DNA of 64,000 nt from Phycisphaerales bacterium (GTDB lineage Bacteria; Planctomycetota; Phycisphaerae; Phycisphaerales; UBA1924): contig DASPKU010000004.1 of NCBI GenBank assembly GCA_035627955.1, positions 55,812 through 119,811 on the forward strand. Reading direction: 5' to 3'. Made by a program: the position numbers and the translations under genes. Shown in pieces: positions 49,242-57,776 of the stretch. Position 1 is the first letter of the stretch, and every line of letters starts with the position of its first letter. The notes under the pieces were generated by a model. That model searched no databases. It saw nothing but the letters and a program-made list of their open reading frames with translations, and was not told where the DNA came from.

Positions 49242-51995
49242 TCAGTGCGTGAGCTTGATCTTGCTGGGGTTGCCGCCGTGCTCGTCGAAGAGGACGAGCT
49301 CGTTGCCCTCGGGCTTGAGCCACGCGCTGGGGATGTAGTAGCGGTCCTGGCCGGGGATGGGCCTGCCGTCGGCGGTGGCGACGAAGTAGCGGCCCAGGTG
49401 CCGGCCGTTGATGTAGAGCTGACCCTTGGTCATGCCATGGGGCTCGATGAAGAGGGGCTGCTCGGGGCGGTCGATCGTGAAGGGCGCCTTCCACCACGTG
49501 GGGGCGTGGGTGTTTTTGGGCGTCTTCGCGGGCGTGTACATCGTGGGGCCGGGCTGCTCCCACTTGGCGAAGGACATCTCGGCATCAGCGGTGAGGGAGC
49601 CCTCGATGTCGTAGAAGTGCACCTCGCCCGCGAGGTCCTCCATCTCGGTCTCGACATCGGCGTGGGGCACGAGGGCGAGCTGGATGGTGTTGTTCCCGCG
49701 GGAGAGCTGGTCCTCGGGGATGACGACGTGCGTGGGGCCCGTGCGGTCGATGTACGCGATGGGCTTGTCGTTGAGCACCAGCAGCGCCGACTGCGGCGGC
49801 ATGGGCAGGTGCACGAGCACCGCGGACTTCTTGCGGTGCGCCAGCGTCCACGTGAGGCGGTCGGGGCTGGTGGCGTCGCCCTCGCTCAGCTCCCACAAGG
49901 GCGCGCGGAAGGCGAGCACGTTGATGGGCGCGCCCCCCGCGAGCTTGGCCTTGCCGGCCTTGAGGGCGGTCACCTCGACGATGTCGCCGAAGAGGCCCTT
50001 GCCCTCGCCGAGGTTCGCGCCGCCGGCGAAGCGCCCGAGGTTCTCGGCGAGGATGACCAGCTGCTGCGGGCCCTTCTTCATGCCCACCACGGCCTCGTGG
50101 CCGGCGCCGGGGCCGACACCCGCGATCGACGTCAGCTTGCCGTCGCAGAAGACGTGCAGGCGGTCGCCCGCGCTGGGGAACATGAGGTGGGCACGCCGGG
50201 CGCCGTCACCCTTGTAGTTGATGCGGTACCACCCGTAGCCGGTGGGGCTGCCGAGCTTGGTAAGGTCGGCGGGGCCGGCGATGGTGGCGTAGCGCGGGCT
50301 GGTGCCGTCGATGTAGTCATCAACGGACGCGGTGGACCATTGGCCGATCCCGAGCTTCTCGTGCGCGGGCTTGGCCTTGGCGTGGTGGCCGGCGGGGACG
50401 GGCTTGCTCTTGCCGTCCATGCCGAAGCGCAATGCCTTAGCGCCCGCGAGCGGCACAGGATGGCCGTCGGCGGCGATGGTCTCGAGACCGACGTACACCG
50501 CGTCATCGGCGAAGAAGACGTGGTCGGCCGCGGCCTCGTTCACCAGGACGATGGTGAGGCCCTCGTGCTCGACAACCGCGGGCGCGGCGTCGGAGGGCAC
50601 GGTTGCTTCCATGGGCGAGCCGTTCACCGAGAGCTGCGCGGTCGCGCCGGCGGGCCCGTAGCACACGAGCGTCTGGCCGATGGAGCCCAGGGCGCAGAGG
50701 TTGGAATAGTCGAGCCGCCCGCGGGCGGAGATGTTGACGTTGAAGAAGCACCAGACGACGGACTGGTTGCCGAAAGGAACGTAAAGATTCGAGCCGTCGG
50801 GCAGGAGCAGCGGGACATTGCGCTTGTCGATCCCATAGGGATCGCCGAATACAAAGGCAACGCCGCCCTGCGGCCCGAACGCGTGCAGCACGGCCGGGGG
50901 CTCGGGCTGCTCGGCGTGCTTGCCCTTCTTCCCGTTGCCGTTGGGCAGCGCATCCAGGGGCTGCACGGCGATGGGCTGATACGAGAGGTCAAGGTTCGAG
51001 AAGACACGCCCAAAGCGCGAGGCCGCGTGGGCCAGGCGCCGCACGGCGTTGTACGCGGGCGTGTGGCGGCCAGCGGCGTCGATCAGGGCGCCGTGGTCGG
51101 TGCTGGTGGTGCTGAAGGCGTTAGGGCCTTCGGTGAGGCGGCCGGCGCTGAAACCAAAGTTGGTACCGCCGCAGAAGGTCGAGATGTTGAACTGGCCGCC
51201 GCCGGCGAGGACCTCGGCGAGGCGCCGCTGCACCGTCCAGCCGTCGAGCGGGGCGTCGTGCTCACGCCCCCAAGCCCACGGGCGGGAGAGGGGCAGGTCG
51301 ATGACCACGCGCGGCTGCGTCGGCCGCACCGACGCGAGCTGGCGCATGGTGGCCAGCAGGTTGGTATTGCCCGACCAGCCGTCGATCTGGCCCTCGACGC
51401 CCTGCCAGAGGTTGTTGGAGTTGATCAGCGGGACGTTGAGGCCGGCCTCGCGGATGTAGCGGGTGAGCTCGCCGAGGTAGGAGTTGGCGAGGGTCTCGTG
51501 CCCGCAGGTCCACTCGCTCTCGCACTGGAGCAGCAGCACGGGGCCGCCGGTGCCGGGGGCGGTCACCTGCCAGCCGCGGATCTGATCGGCGACGGCGGTG
51601 ATGAAGCGGGAGCAGGCCTCGAGGAAGGGGCCGCCGGTGGTGCGGAGGGCGGGCGTGTTCTTCTCGCGCAGCCACGCGGGCAGCCCGCCGAAGTCGAAGG
51701 CGGAGTCGACGAAGGGGCCGATGCTGAGGATGCAGTACATCCCCGCCTTGCCCACGAGGTCGACGAAGTGGCGGAGGTCGTTGTCGCCGGTGAAGTCGAA
51801 CTTGCCCGGGCGGGGCTCGTGGCGGCTCCACAGGACGGGTGTTTCGATGGTGTTGAGGCCTGCGAGCTTGGCCTGATGGATGCGGTCGGCCCAGGTGTCG
51901 CGCGGGAGGCGGGCGTAGGGGATGCGCCCCGACACGAGCCAGACCCGCCGGCCGTCGATCATGAAGCTGCGCCCGTCGTGGGTGACAGAGGGCAT
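49242..51995 (-). CDS. GH35-like beta-galactosidase homologue with altered nucleophile region
   Basis: This 917-residue protein begins like glycoside hydrolase family 35: FMIDGRRVWLVSGRIPYARL, PRDTWADRIHQAKLAGLNTI, ETPVLWSRHEPRPGKFDFTG. The acid/base site is present in LLLQCESEWTCG (Glu161, as in the QVENEYG of active enzymes). Where the family has the nucleophile Glu in a E-x-W/Y-x-G-W-x-x-x-W-G context, this protein has VVIDLPLSRPWAWG. That gives Asp233 at the nucleophile position and loses the Gly-Trp. The beta-sandwich domains expected in GH35 follow. It has no signal peptide. Activity may be changed or lost; it could act on an unusual sugar. Neighbouring sugar enzymes suit a carbohydrate role. 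Confidence 0.8.
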   Translation of the reverse strand: MPSVTHDGRSFMIDGRRVWLVSGRIPYARLPRDTWADRIHQAKLAGLNTIETPVLWSRHEPRPGKFDFTGDNDLRHFVDLVGKAGMYCILSIGPFVDSAFDFGGLPAWLREKNTPALRTTGGPFLEACSRFITAVADQIRGWQVTAPGTGGPVLLLQCESEWTCGHETLANSYLGELTRYIREAGLNVPLINSNNLWQGVEGQIDGWSGNTNLLATMRQLASVRPTQPRVVIDLPLSRPWAWGREHDAPLDGWTVQRRLAEVLAGGGQFNISTFCGGTNFGFSAGRLTEGPNAFSTTSTDHGALIDAAGRHTPAYNAVRRLAHAASRFGRVFSNLDLSYQPIAVQPLDALPNGNGKKGKHAEQPEPPAVLHAFGPQGGVAFVFGDPYGIDKRNVPLLLPDGSNLYVPFGNQSVVWCFFNVNISARGRLDYSNLCALGSIGQTLVCYGPAGATAQLSVNGSPMEATVPSDAAPAVVEHEGLTIVLVNEAAADHVFFADDAVYVGLETIAADGHPVPLAGAKALRFGMDGKSKPVPAGHHAKAKPAHEKLGIGQWSTASVDDYIDGTSPRYATIAGPADLTKLGSPTGYGWYRINYKGDGARRAHLMFPSAGDRLHVFCDGKLTSIAGVGPGAGHEAVVGMKKGPQQLVILAENLGRFAGGANLGEGKGLFGDIVEVTALKAGKAKLAGGAPINVLAFRAPLWELSEGDATSPDRLTWTLAHRKKSAVLVHLPMPPQSALLVLNDKPIAYIDRTGPTHVVIPEDQLSRGNNTIQLALVPHADVETEMEDLAGEVHFYDIEGSLTADAEMSFAKWEQPGPTMYTPAKTPKNTHAPTWWKAPFTIDRPEQPLFIEPHGMTKGQLYINGRHLGRYFVATADGRPIPGQDRYYIPSAWLKPEGNELVLFDEHGGNPSKIKLTH

Positions 51996-52262
51996 CCGGG
52001 GCAGAACCTTGCTCTAGAAAACAGTTGCCGCGTGGCTACGCCCTCGCCGACCCCTGTTTATGGCCTGTGCCAAAGGGGTCAAGGATAGGAACGACGCACG
52101 GGAACCGCAATTCGGGCGGCCTGTTTCGGTTGCAAGGGCCTATAAGAACGCGGTTTCCGGCGTGCCAGCGGGGGTAAGCGGTTGCAAATTCAACGTCCGT
52201 TTTGCGGGCGCGACGCCTTGTAGGGAAGAGGTCGGGGGCAGACAATCCCCTGATCAAGGGGT

Positions 52263-52916
52263 CTAGCAGGCCACCGCCGGCGCGGGCACCGGCTGGTCGA
52301 GCACGCTACGGGAATAAACCTCGTGAAGTTCCCAGCGGTCGCCGATCCGGATCGAGACCTTCTCGCTCGCCTGCCGCCGCAGGCCCACGTGGCGCGCCAG
52401 GCGGATGCTCGCGGCGTTGCCGGGCATGATCGCGGCCTGCACCTTGTGCAGCCCCAGCCCGGATGGCAGATCTGCCAGGGCGTAGTCGATCATCGCGGCC
52501 ACCCCCTCGGTGCCAAGGCCCTGGCCGGAGACGTCGGCGCTCACCCACCAGTTCGCATCCGCCTCGAAGGTGAGGCCGCGGGTGATGGCGTTGAGGTTGA
52601 AGCAGCCGGCGATGCGGCCGCCGTCGAGCACGCCCACGCGCCGCCAGGCGGTGCCGCGTTCGTCGCCCACGCGGCACATCTCGAGCTGGCGGGCGAAGAG
52701 CTGGGCGTCGGACTCGCCCTCTCGATGCAGGCAGGAGAACTTGTGCAGGTGCTGCCGGCTGAGGGAGAGCACGCGGAGGAACTCGCCCTTGTCGCTCTCG
52801 CGGAGTGGCCGCAGCACCATGCGGGCGGTGCGAACGAGGCCCGGGGCGTGGACCTCGACCGGGCGGAAGGCCTGGGGGGCGAAGGGGAGGGCGGTCGCGC
52901 GCGTGGATCGGGACAC
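52263..52916 (-). CDS. GNAT-family N-acetyltransferase (RimJ/RimL type)
   Basis: From the GTG at 52916 (CCGGAG 7 nt upstream) the 217-residue protein has a GNAT fold: RTARMVLRPLRESDKGEFLR, VGVLDGGRIAGCFNLNAITR, then the acetyl-CoA motif WWVSADVSGQGLGTEGVAAM and QAAIMPGNAASIRLARHVGL. It is likely to acetylate protein N-termini or small amines. The frame stays open to 53267, but that part overlaps the divergent glucosidase gene. A weak 5-bp hairpin (CCCCT/AGGGG) follows the stop, in a 270-bp spacer that holds nothing else I recognise. Confidence 0.8.
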   Translation of the reverse strand: MSRSTRATALPFAPQAFRPVEVHAPGLVRTARMVLRPLRESDKGEFLRVLSLSRQHLHKFSCLHREGESDAQLFARQLEMCRVGDERGTAWRRVGVLDGGRIAGCFNLNAITRGLTFEADANWWVSADVSGQGLGTEGVAAMIDYALADLPSGLGLHKVQAAIMPGNAASIRLARHVGLRRQASEKVSIRIGDRWELHEVYSRSVLDQPVPAPAVAC

Positions 52917-53027
52917 CAGCAGACTCCGGAACGGAAGCGCCTCGTGATTGGGAAAGGAGGCATCGCGATATCGGTCTAAGCAGGTTGTGAAGGCGATTTT
53001 CTTGCGCTCCTGCGATCCGGAGGGGGA

Positions 53028-53053
53028 CCACCGAGATGAAGACATCTCGGTGG
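53028..53053. promoter_or_regulatory. Perfect 11-bp inverted repeat in a divergent promoter region
   Basis: CCACCGAGATG (53028-53038), AAGA, and CATCTCGGTGG (53043-53053) form a perfect palindrome. It ends 17 bp before the GH31 gene start and lies 112 bp upstream of the divergent acetyltransferase. Its position suits an operator for a dimeric repressor or a hairpin in the GH31 leader. No T-run follows, so it is not a terminator. Confidence 0.6.
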
Positions 53054-53070
53054 CACGGTAACGTTGAGTG

Positions 53071-55113
53071 ATGCACGCCGGCCTGAATGCGTACCTGACC
53101 GGCGATGGCGTCGCCCGGTTCCTTGATGAGCGGCATTCGATGCGCCCGCTGCCCCCTTTCCCGGGGTGGGTTGACCAGCCGGTGCGGCGTGGGCCGCTGC
53201 CGCTGGGGTTCCCGATCCGGGTGAAGTTCACGAGGGGGCGGGGGCGGGCCCGCGGGCGGACGGTCATCGAGCTCGTGAACGCGCCGCTGGCGCACTTTTA
53301 CGGCACGGGCGAGCAGGCGGGGCGGCTGCTGCGCAACGGCACACGCAAGGTGCTGTGGAACCGCGACAGCTACGGGTACTCGGACAAGACCGAGAGCCTG
53401 TACCAGTCGCACCCCTTCGTGCTGGGGCTCTCCCGCGGGGTGGGCGGGTCGCGCCGGGTGCGGGCGTTCGGGATCGTCGTCGAGTCGACCTACCGCTGCG
53501 TGATCGACCTGCGGCGGGCGGGGCGGGTGCGCTTCGAGGTGGAGGGACCCAGCCCGGCGGTGACAGTGATCCCGCGCGACACGCCCGAGGAGGTCGTGCG
53601 CGTTCTGGCGGAGTTGACAGGGAAGATGGAGCTGCCGCCTAAGTGGGCGCTGGGGTACCACCAGTGCCGGTATACCTACACGCCCGACACGCGGGTGCTG
53701 GAGGTGGCCGGCACGATGCGGGAGCGGTGGATCCCGTGCGACGCGATGTGGCTCGACATCGACGTGATGGAGGGGTACCGCAGTTTTACTTTCGACCCGC
53801 ACACGTTCCCCAACGCGGCCGCGATGGTGCGGGAGCTGCACGAGAAGAACTTCCGAGTCGTGTGCATGGTGGACCCGGGGCTGAAGGTGGATGAGGGCTA
53901 CCCGTTGTACGCGGCGGGGCGCGACGGGCGGCACTTTGTCACCAGCGCGAACGGCGCGGAGTACCACGGCAAGGTATGGCCGGGCGACTGCGCGTTCCCT
54001 GACTTCACGAACGCGCGCACTCGCGAGTGGTTCACAGGGCTCTACCCGCACCTGCTGAACGTCGGCGTCGACGGCGTGTGGAACGACATGAACGAGCCGG
54101 CGGTGTTCGGGGTGCCGAGCAAGACGATGCCCGAGGACAACCGGCATGACGCCGATGAGGACCTTGGCGGCCCGGGGCCGCACGCGAAGTATCACAACAT
54201 CTACGGCATGCAGATGGCCCGGGCGTCGCTGGAGGCCCTGCGTCGGCACGCGCCGGACACGCGCCCGTTCCTGCTCACGCGGGCCGGGTTCCTGGGCTCG
54301 CAGCGTTACGCGGCCACGTGGACGGGCGACAACGTCGCCAGCGAGGCGCACTACCGCTGGACGGTGCCCATGGCACTCAACCTGGGGCTGAGCGGGCAGC
54401 CCTTCTGCGGGCCGGATATCGGCGGCTTCGTGGGCAACACCGAGCCCGGGCTCTTCGCGCGGTGGATCGGCGTGGGGGCGCTCATGCCCTTCTGCCGCGG
54501 GCATAAGGACAAGGGCACGCTCGACCACGAGCCCTGGTCCTTCGGCGGCGATGTCGAGCACGCGTGCCGCCTCGCGCTGGAGCGGCGGTACCGGCTGATG
54601 CCGTACCTGTACACGGTGTTCTGGCAAGCGAGCCGCACGGGGGTGCCGGTGGTGCGGCCGGTGTTCTTTGTCGATGGAGAGGACCCCGCGCTGAGGGCCG
54701 TGGACAACGCCTTCCTGCTGGGGATCGATGTGCTGGTGTGCCTCCCGGGGGGGCGGGCTTTCAGCCCACAGCAGCACCGCGCCTTCGCGGCGTGGAAGCG
54801 CCTCCACGTGACTGAAGATCACCCCGCTCTCCCCCACTGCTACCTCGCCCCGGGCGCGGTGTTGCCCGTCGGGCCAGTCGTGCAGCACACGCGGGAGCCG
54901 CTGCGCGAGTTGACGCTCTTCGTGAACCTCGAAGACGGCGCCGCGAGCGGGCTGCTGTACGAGGACGACGGCCAGACGCTCGCGTACCAGCGCGGCGAGT
55001 TCCGGGTCACGCGCTTCAACGCCATCGAGGCGGACTCGGTGTGGGTGGCGGAGGTGCCCGAGCACGAGGGGTACCGGCCGCCTGAGAGGAGCACGGAGGT
55101 GGTGGTGCTGTGA
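53071..55113 (+). CDS. Glycoside hydrolase family 31 (alpha-glucosidase type)
   Basis: This 680-residue GH31 enzyme hydrolyses alpha-linked glucosides or xylosides. It shows HFYGTGEQAG, the TIM-barrel entry PPKWALGYHQCRYTYTPDTR, AMWLDIDVMEGYRSFTFDPH, the nucleophile Asp in GVWNDMNEPAVFG (about residue 336) and the acid/base Asp in WTGDNVASEAHYRWTV (about 415). GHKDKGTLDHEPW and late beta domains follow. No signal peptide is seen, so it acts in the cytoplasm or uses a non-classical route. It starts GTG-ATG and the ATG is annotated. It is adjacent to ribokinase and to a GH35-like gene, suggesting a sugar-use cluster. Confidence 0.9.
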   Translation: MHAGLNAYLTGDGVARFLDERHSMRPLPPFPGWVDQPVRRGPLPLGFPIRVKFTRGRGRARGRTVIELVNAPLAHFYGTGEQAGRLLRNGTRKVLWNRDSYGYSDKTESLYQSHPFVLGLSRGVGGSRRVRAFGIVVESTYRCVIDLRRAGRVRFEVEGPSPAVTVIPRDTPEEVVRVLAELTGKMELPPKWALGYHQCRYTYTPDTRVLEVAGTMRERWIPCDAMWLDIDVMEGYRSFTFDPHTFPNAAAMVRELHEKNFRVVCMVDPGLKVDEGYPLYAAGRDGRHFVTSANGAEYHGKVWPGDCAFPDFTNARTREWFTGLYPHLLNVGVDGVWNDMNEPAVFGVPSKTMPEDNRHDADEDLGGPGPHAKYHNIYGMQMARASLEALRRHAPDTRPFLLTRAGFLGSQRYAATWTGDNVASEAHYRWTVPMALNLGLSGQPFCGPDIGGFVGNTEPGLFARWIGVGALMPFCRGHKDKGTLDHEPWSFGGDVEHACRLALERRYRLMPYLYTVFWQASRTGVPVVRPVFFVDGEDPALRAVDNAFLLGIDVLVCLPGGRAFSPQQHRAFAAWKRLHVTEDHPALPHCYLAPGAVLPVGPVVQHTREPLRELTLFVNLEDGAASGLLYEDDGQTLAYQRGEFRVTRFNAIEADSVWVAEVPEHEGYRPPERSTEVVVL

Positions 55114-55225
55114 ACGACGCCGCGACTGAGCCGGTCGCCGCAGCGACGGCGAAGTCGCGGGTCCTGCTGCGGGCCGCGGGGGTACCCGGGACTTCGCTCG
55201 CGGACTCGCTCAGTCCCGGCGTCGG

Positions 55226-56197
55226 TTAGCCCTTCTTCGCGAGCTCGTCCACCTCGGCGCGGCGCGGCATGCTCGGGAGCGCCCCCGCCTTCGTGGTGGC
55301 CAGGCCACCCGCGATGGTGGCGATGCGTACCGCCTCCTCGACCAGCCGGTACTCGTCGTGGCTCTTGCTCTTGATCGCGGCGTGCACCTCGCCCCAGCCC
55401 GCGGCCAGGGCGCCGCAGAACGCGTCACCCGCGCCCACCGAGTCCACCGCGTGCACCGGCACCGCGGCCATGCGCCGCGGCCGTCCCTTGTGGGCGAGGA
55501 TGGCCCCGTGCGCGCCCTGCGTCAGGATCACCGTGGGCGCGCCCAGGTCAGGCAGGCGCAGGGCCAGTCGCGCCGCATCCACGCTCGGGTCCATCGCCAG
55601 CATCACCGCGGCCTCTGACTTGTTCACCACCAGCACGTCGACCTGCTTGATGAGCTCGGGCGGCAGCGGGCGCGCCGGCGCGGCGTTGAGGATCACCGCC
55701 CGCCCGGCCTCCTTGGCGATCTTGACGCCTGCGGCGATGGCGGTGGTCGGCACCTCCAGCTGGCACAGCAGCACGCCCGCGGCCGCGATCGTGTCCTTCG
55801 CAGCCTCTACATCACCGGCGGTCAGCGAGGCATTCGCCCCCGGCGAGACCACGATCGTGTTCTCGCCGCCCTCGGCCACCGTGATCAGGGCCAGGCCCGT
55901 GGGGTGCATCTCGGGGTCTCGGGTGAGCACACGGGAGAGATCCACGCCCTCGGGCTCCAAGGCCGCCTTGAGCTTGGCCCCGTGCGGGTCGTCGCCGACG
56001 CAGCCGACCAGGGCCACCCAGCCCTGCCCGCCCAGCATCCGGGCGGCCGCGACCGCCTGGTTAGCCCCCTTGCCGCCCGCGAAGGTGCGGTAGGTGTTGC
56101 CCAGCAGCGTCTCGCCCGGGTGCGGGATCCGCGGCGCACGGACCACCAGGTCCATGTTCAGCGACCCCACCACGCAGACCGACGCCTGACCCTTCAT
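55226..56197 (-). CDS. rbsK: Ribokinase (PfkB family)
   Basis: This 323-residue sugar kinase of the PfkB family phosphorylates ribose or a related pentose at O5. Evidence is VVGSLNMDLVVRAPRIPHPG, FAGGKGANQAVAAARMLGG (substrate clamp), QLEVPTTAIAAGVKIAKEAG, ILNAAPARPLPPELI and the ATP/anion-hole motif VDSVGAGDAFCGALAAGWGE, whose Asp is catalytic. The length is slightly above average because of a loop before the C-terminal helices. It stands alone; no ribose transporter is in view. Confidence 0.9.
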   Translation of the reverse strand: MKGQASVCVVGSLNMDLVVRAPRIPHPGETLLGNTYRTFAGGKGANQAVAAARMLGGQGWVALVGCVGDDPHGAKLKAALEPEGVDLSRVLTRDPEMHPTGLALITVAEGGENTIVVSPGANASLTAGDVEAAKDTIAAAGVLLCQLEVPTTAIAAGVKIAKEAGRAVILNAAPARPLPPELIKQVDVLVVNKSEAAVMLAMDPSVDAARLALRLPDLGAPTVILTQGAHGAILAHKGRPRRMAAVPVHAVDSVGAGDAFCGALAAGWGEVHAAIKSKSHDEYRLVEEAVRIATIAGGLATTKAGALPSMPRRAEVDELAKKG

Positions 56198-56237
56198 CCC
56201 AACAGCTTACCGGGGGCGGGGGCTTCGTGTGCTGGTG

Positions 56238-56271
56238 CAAAAAAGGGGCCGGCGCAGACGCGCCGGCCCCG
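56238..56271 (-). terminator. Strong Rho-independent terminator
   Basis: Positions 56245-56255 and 56260-56270 form a perfect 11-bp GC stem (GGGGCCGGCGC and its complement) with a 4-nt loop. On the minus strand TTTTTT follows. It would end transcription of the gene remnant that stops at 56312, and of any message from the toxin-immunity pair upstream. Confidence 0.92.
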
Positions 56272-56311
56272 GGAAGAGATGGATGTAGCTTGAAGAGCAA
56301 CCCCGCCGCGC

Positions 56312-56551
56312 TCAGGCCGCGAGCTTCACGCTCGCGAAGCCGCCGCCGCCCACGCCGAACTGGATCGTGAGCTGGTTGCTGGGCGTGCCCGCGGTCTGCC
56401 CGCGCCAGCCCTGCACGATGTAGGTCGCCCCCGCCACGCCCGCGGGGATGGTGGAGTCCACGTAGAACTTCTTGCCGCTGTTGCCGATGAGCGTGAAGAC
56501 GCTCTCGCCGGTCAGCTTGCGGCTAACGGAGTAGAACCCGCCGCTGCCCGT
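56312..56551 (-). pseudogene. C-terminal remnant of an Fn3-type protein, relative of the 3.85-kb gene
   Basis: The last 78-80 residues of a minus-strand frame (GSGGFYSVSRKLTG, then FTLIGNSGKKFYVDSTIPAG, YIVQGWRGQTAG, LTIQFGVGGGGFASVKLAA) align with the end of the protein at 3851-4489. Shared points are FT-x-[I/V]-G, D-x-TIP-x-G, the RG, QFG-x-GGG-F and an identical last four residues, KLAA. There is no N-terminal two-thirds. Sequence upstream of 56551 is unrelated and leads into the immunity gene. The intact terminator at 56238 shows this was a functional gene before truncation. Confidence 0.7.
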
Positions 56552-56669
56552 GGGCTGCGTCGGAGGATGGGTCAGGGTAGGTTCGGAGGGGCTAGGAATT
56601 GCAGCCCTCTCAGACACTTTCAGTTTGTTGGTTGTGGCCGCGAAACCACACGGGGCATAGCGGCCGCGC

Positions 56670-57776
56670 TTATTCAGGGGGCGACTCGCGCCGATCGATC
56701 TCCCCTTGGTACCTCTCTGGAGAAAGTGAATCGCCCACAAGCGGCTCGGCATTGATCCTGCTGATCACCGTGGTCATGTCCTGGTCCAGCGTGACCTCGT
56801 CTCGTTCAGCGGCCTGTTGAATGAGCCAGGCCGCGTCTTTTCGCAAGTTCTGGTTCACATGGTAAAGCAAAGGCTCGAGCAATGGGATCGCCGGCGCACC
56901 GATCCATAGGAGCGCGTGGAAAGCTCCCGCGACATCTGCCTGAGGCGTTTTATAACCGGACCGCGCTGGCGGAAGTTGCTCAACTCCGGACACAAGCTGT
57001 TGTACCCATTCCTCTGGCGACTTCCCCGCGTCGGGCGGCGGGGGGTACCACGCCTTTGGAGGCCACTGTTTGCCGAGGTACGGAATACCTTTCCAGACGT
57101 GCGAACGATTGGTAAGGTCGAAGGGAGCATCGATCGGCTCGAAGCGCGCGCCGGTCCAGCGCTCGCGGCGTGCAAGCTCGAGCACCTTGCGCGTGCAGAA
57201 TACCTGCAAAACAGGCTCCAAGTCCTCGGAAATGAATAAGTCCAAACCAGCCCAACTCCCTGGAACAACGTGCAGACCGCGCCGCTTGTGCGCTTGCCAC
57301 GCCTTTGTGCGAGGTCCGGGGAGGTTCTCACGGAATCCACAGACAGGGCACAATTCGGGCCCCCTTGGAGGATCCGACCGCCTTCGTTCGCCTGAAGCCT
57401 CTAAGTCGATCCGTATGCCACTCTTGAGTAGCGGGACGAAGTACTTTGGGGCGTCGCTTTTTCGAAGTTTTTTGCTCCTGAGCAGGTCTATGTGGGTGGG
57501 GTGAACCTCGACGGCGACACCGGACGCGCGAAGCGCATCGACGACGCGCTCGCTGAAGAGAGGCCTACCGGCAAGGTTGGTTGACTCCATGATGTCCGGC
57601 CACGCAGAGCCCAACTCGCAGATGAGTTCGTACTGGTGACGTTCGATCTTGGTTTGCACGGGTCGGCTGCAGGCGACGCAACGCAGCGCTGTATAGATCG
57701 TGCGATCGACAAACGCGGTCGGGTACTTGTTGTCCGCCCTGCCTTCGAGGATAAAAAATTGCGGGTCAGGTGTCAT
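56670..57776 (-). CDS. Double-CxxC immunity-type protein (SitI6-like)
   Basis: This 368-residue protein starts MTPDPQFFILEG and carries two Cys pairs, LRCVACSRPVQ (about 31-41) and PELCPVCGFRE (about 140-150). A WAGLDLFISEDLEPVLQVFC stretch with RKVLELARRERWTGARFEPI follows. This matches the layout of myxobacterial double-CxxCG proteins, known as immunity partners of SitA6-type lipoprotein toxins. The last 120 residues are an extra helical domain (AGAFHALLWIGAPAIPLLEP) not typical of the short family members. The start overlaps the end of the large nuclease-tipped gene by 4 bp (ATGA), which implies coupled translation and supports a toxin-immunity pair. Codon use is less GC-rich than that of neighbours. 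Confidence 0.7.
   Translation of the reverse strand: MTPDPQFFILEGRADNKYPTAFVDRTIYTALRCVACSRPVQTKIERHQYELICELGSAWPDIMESTNLAGRPLFSERVVDALRASGVAVEVHPTHIDLLRSKKLRKSDAPKYFVPLLKSGIRIDLEASGERRRSDPPRGPELCPVCGFRENLPGPRTKAWQAHKRRGLHVVPGSWAGLDLFISEDLEPVLQVFCTRKVLELARRERWTGARFEPIDAPFDLTNRSHVWKGIPYLGKQWPPKAWYPPPPDAGKSPEEWVQQLVSGVEQLPPARSGYKTPQADVAGAFHALLWIGAPAIPLLEPLLYHVNQNLRKDAAWLIQQAAERDEVTLDQDMTTVISRINAEPLVGDSLSPERYQGEIDRRESPPE

Noticed and set aside
49245..52088. A plus-strand frame of about 950 codons opposite the GH35-like gene
   Set aside because: It is a shadow of the minus-strand gene, which has recognisable GH35 motifs; the plus frame has none.
52306..55065. A long minus-strand frame across the GH31 gene and acetyltransferase
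   Set aside because: It is antisense to GH31 motifs and out of frame with the acetyltransferase; composition is shadow-like.
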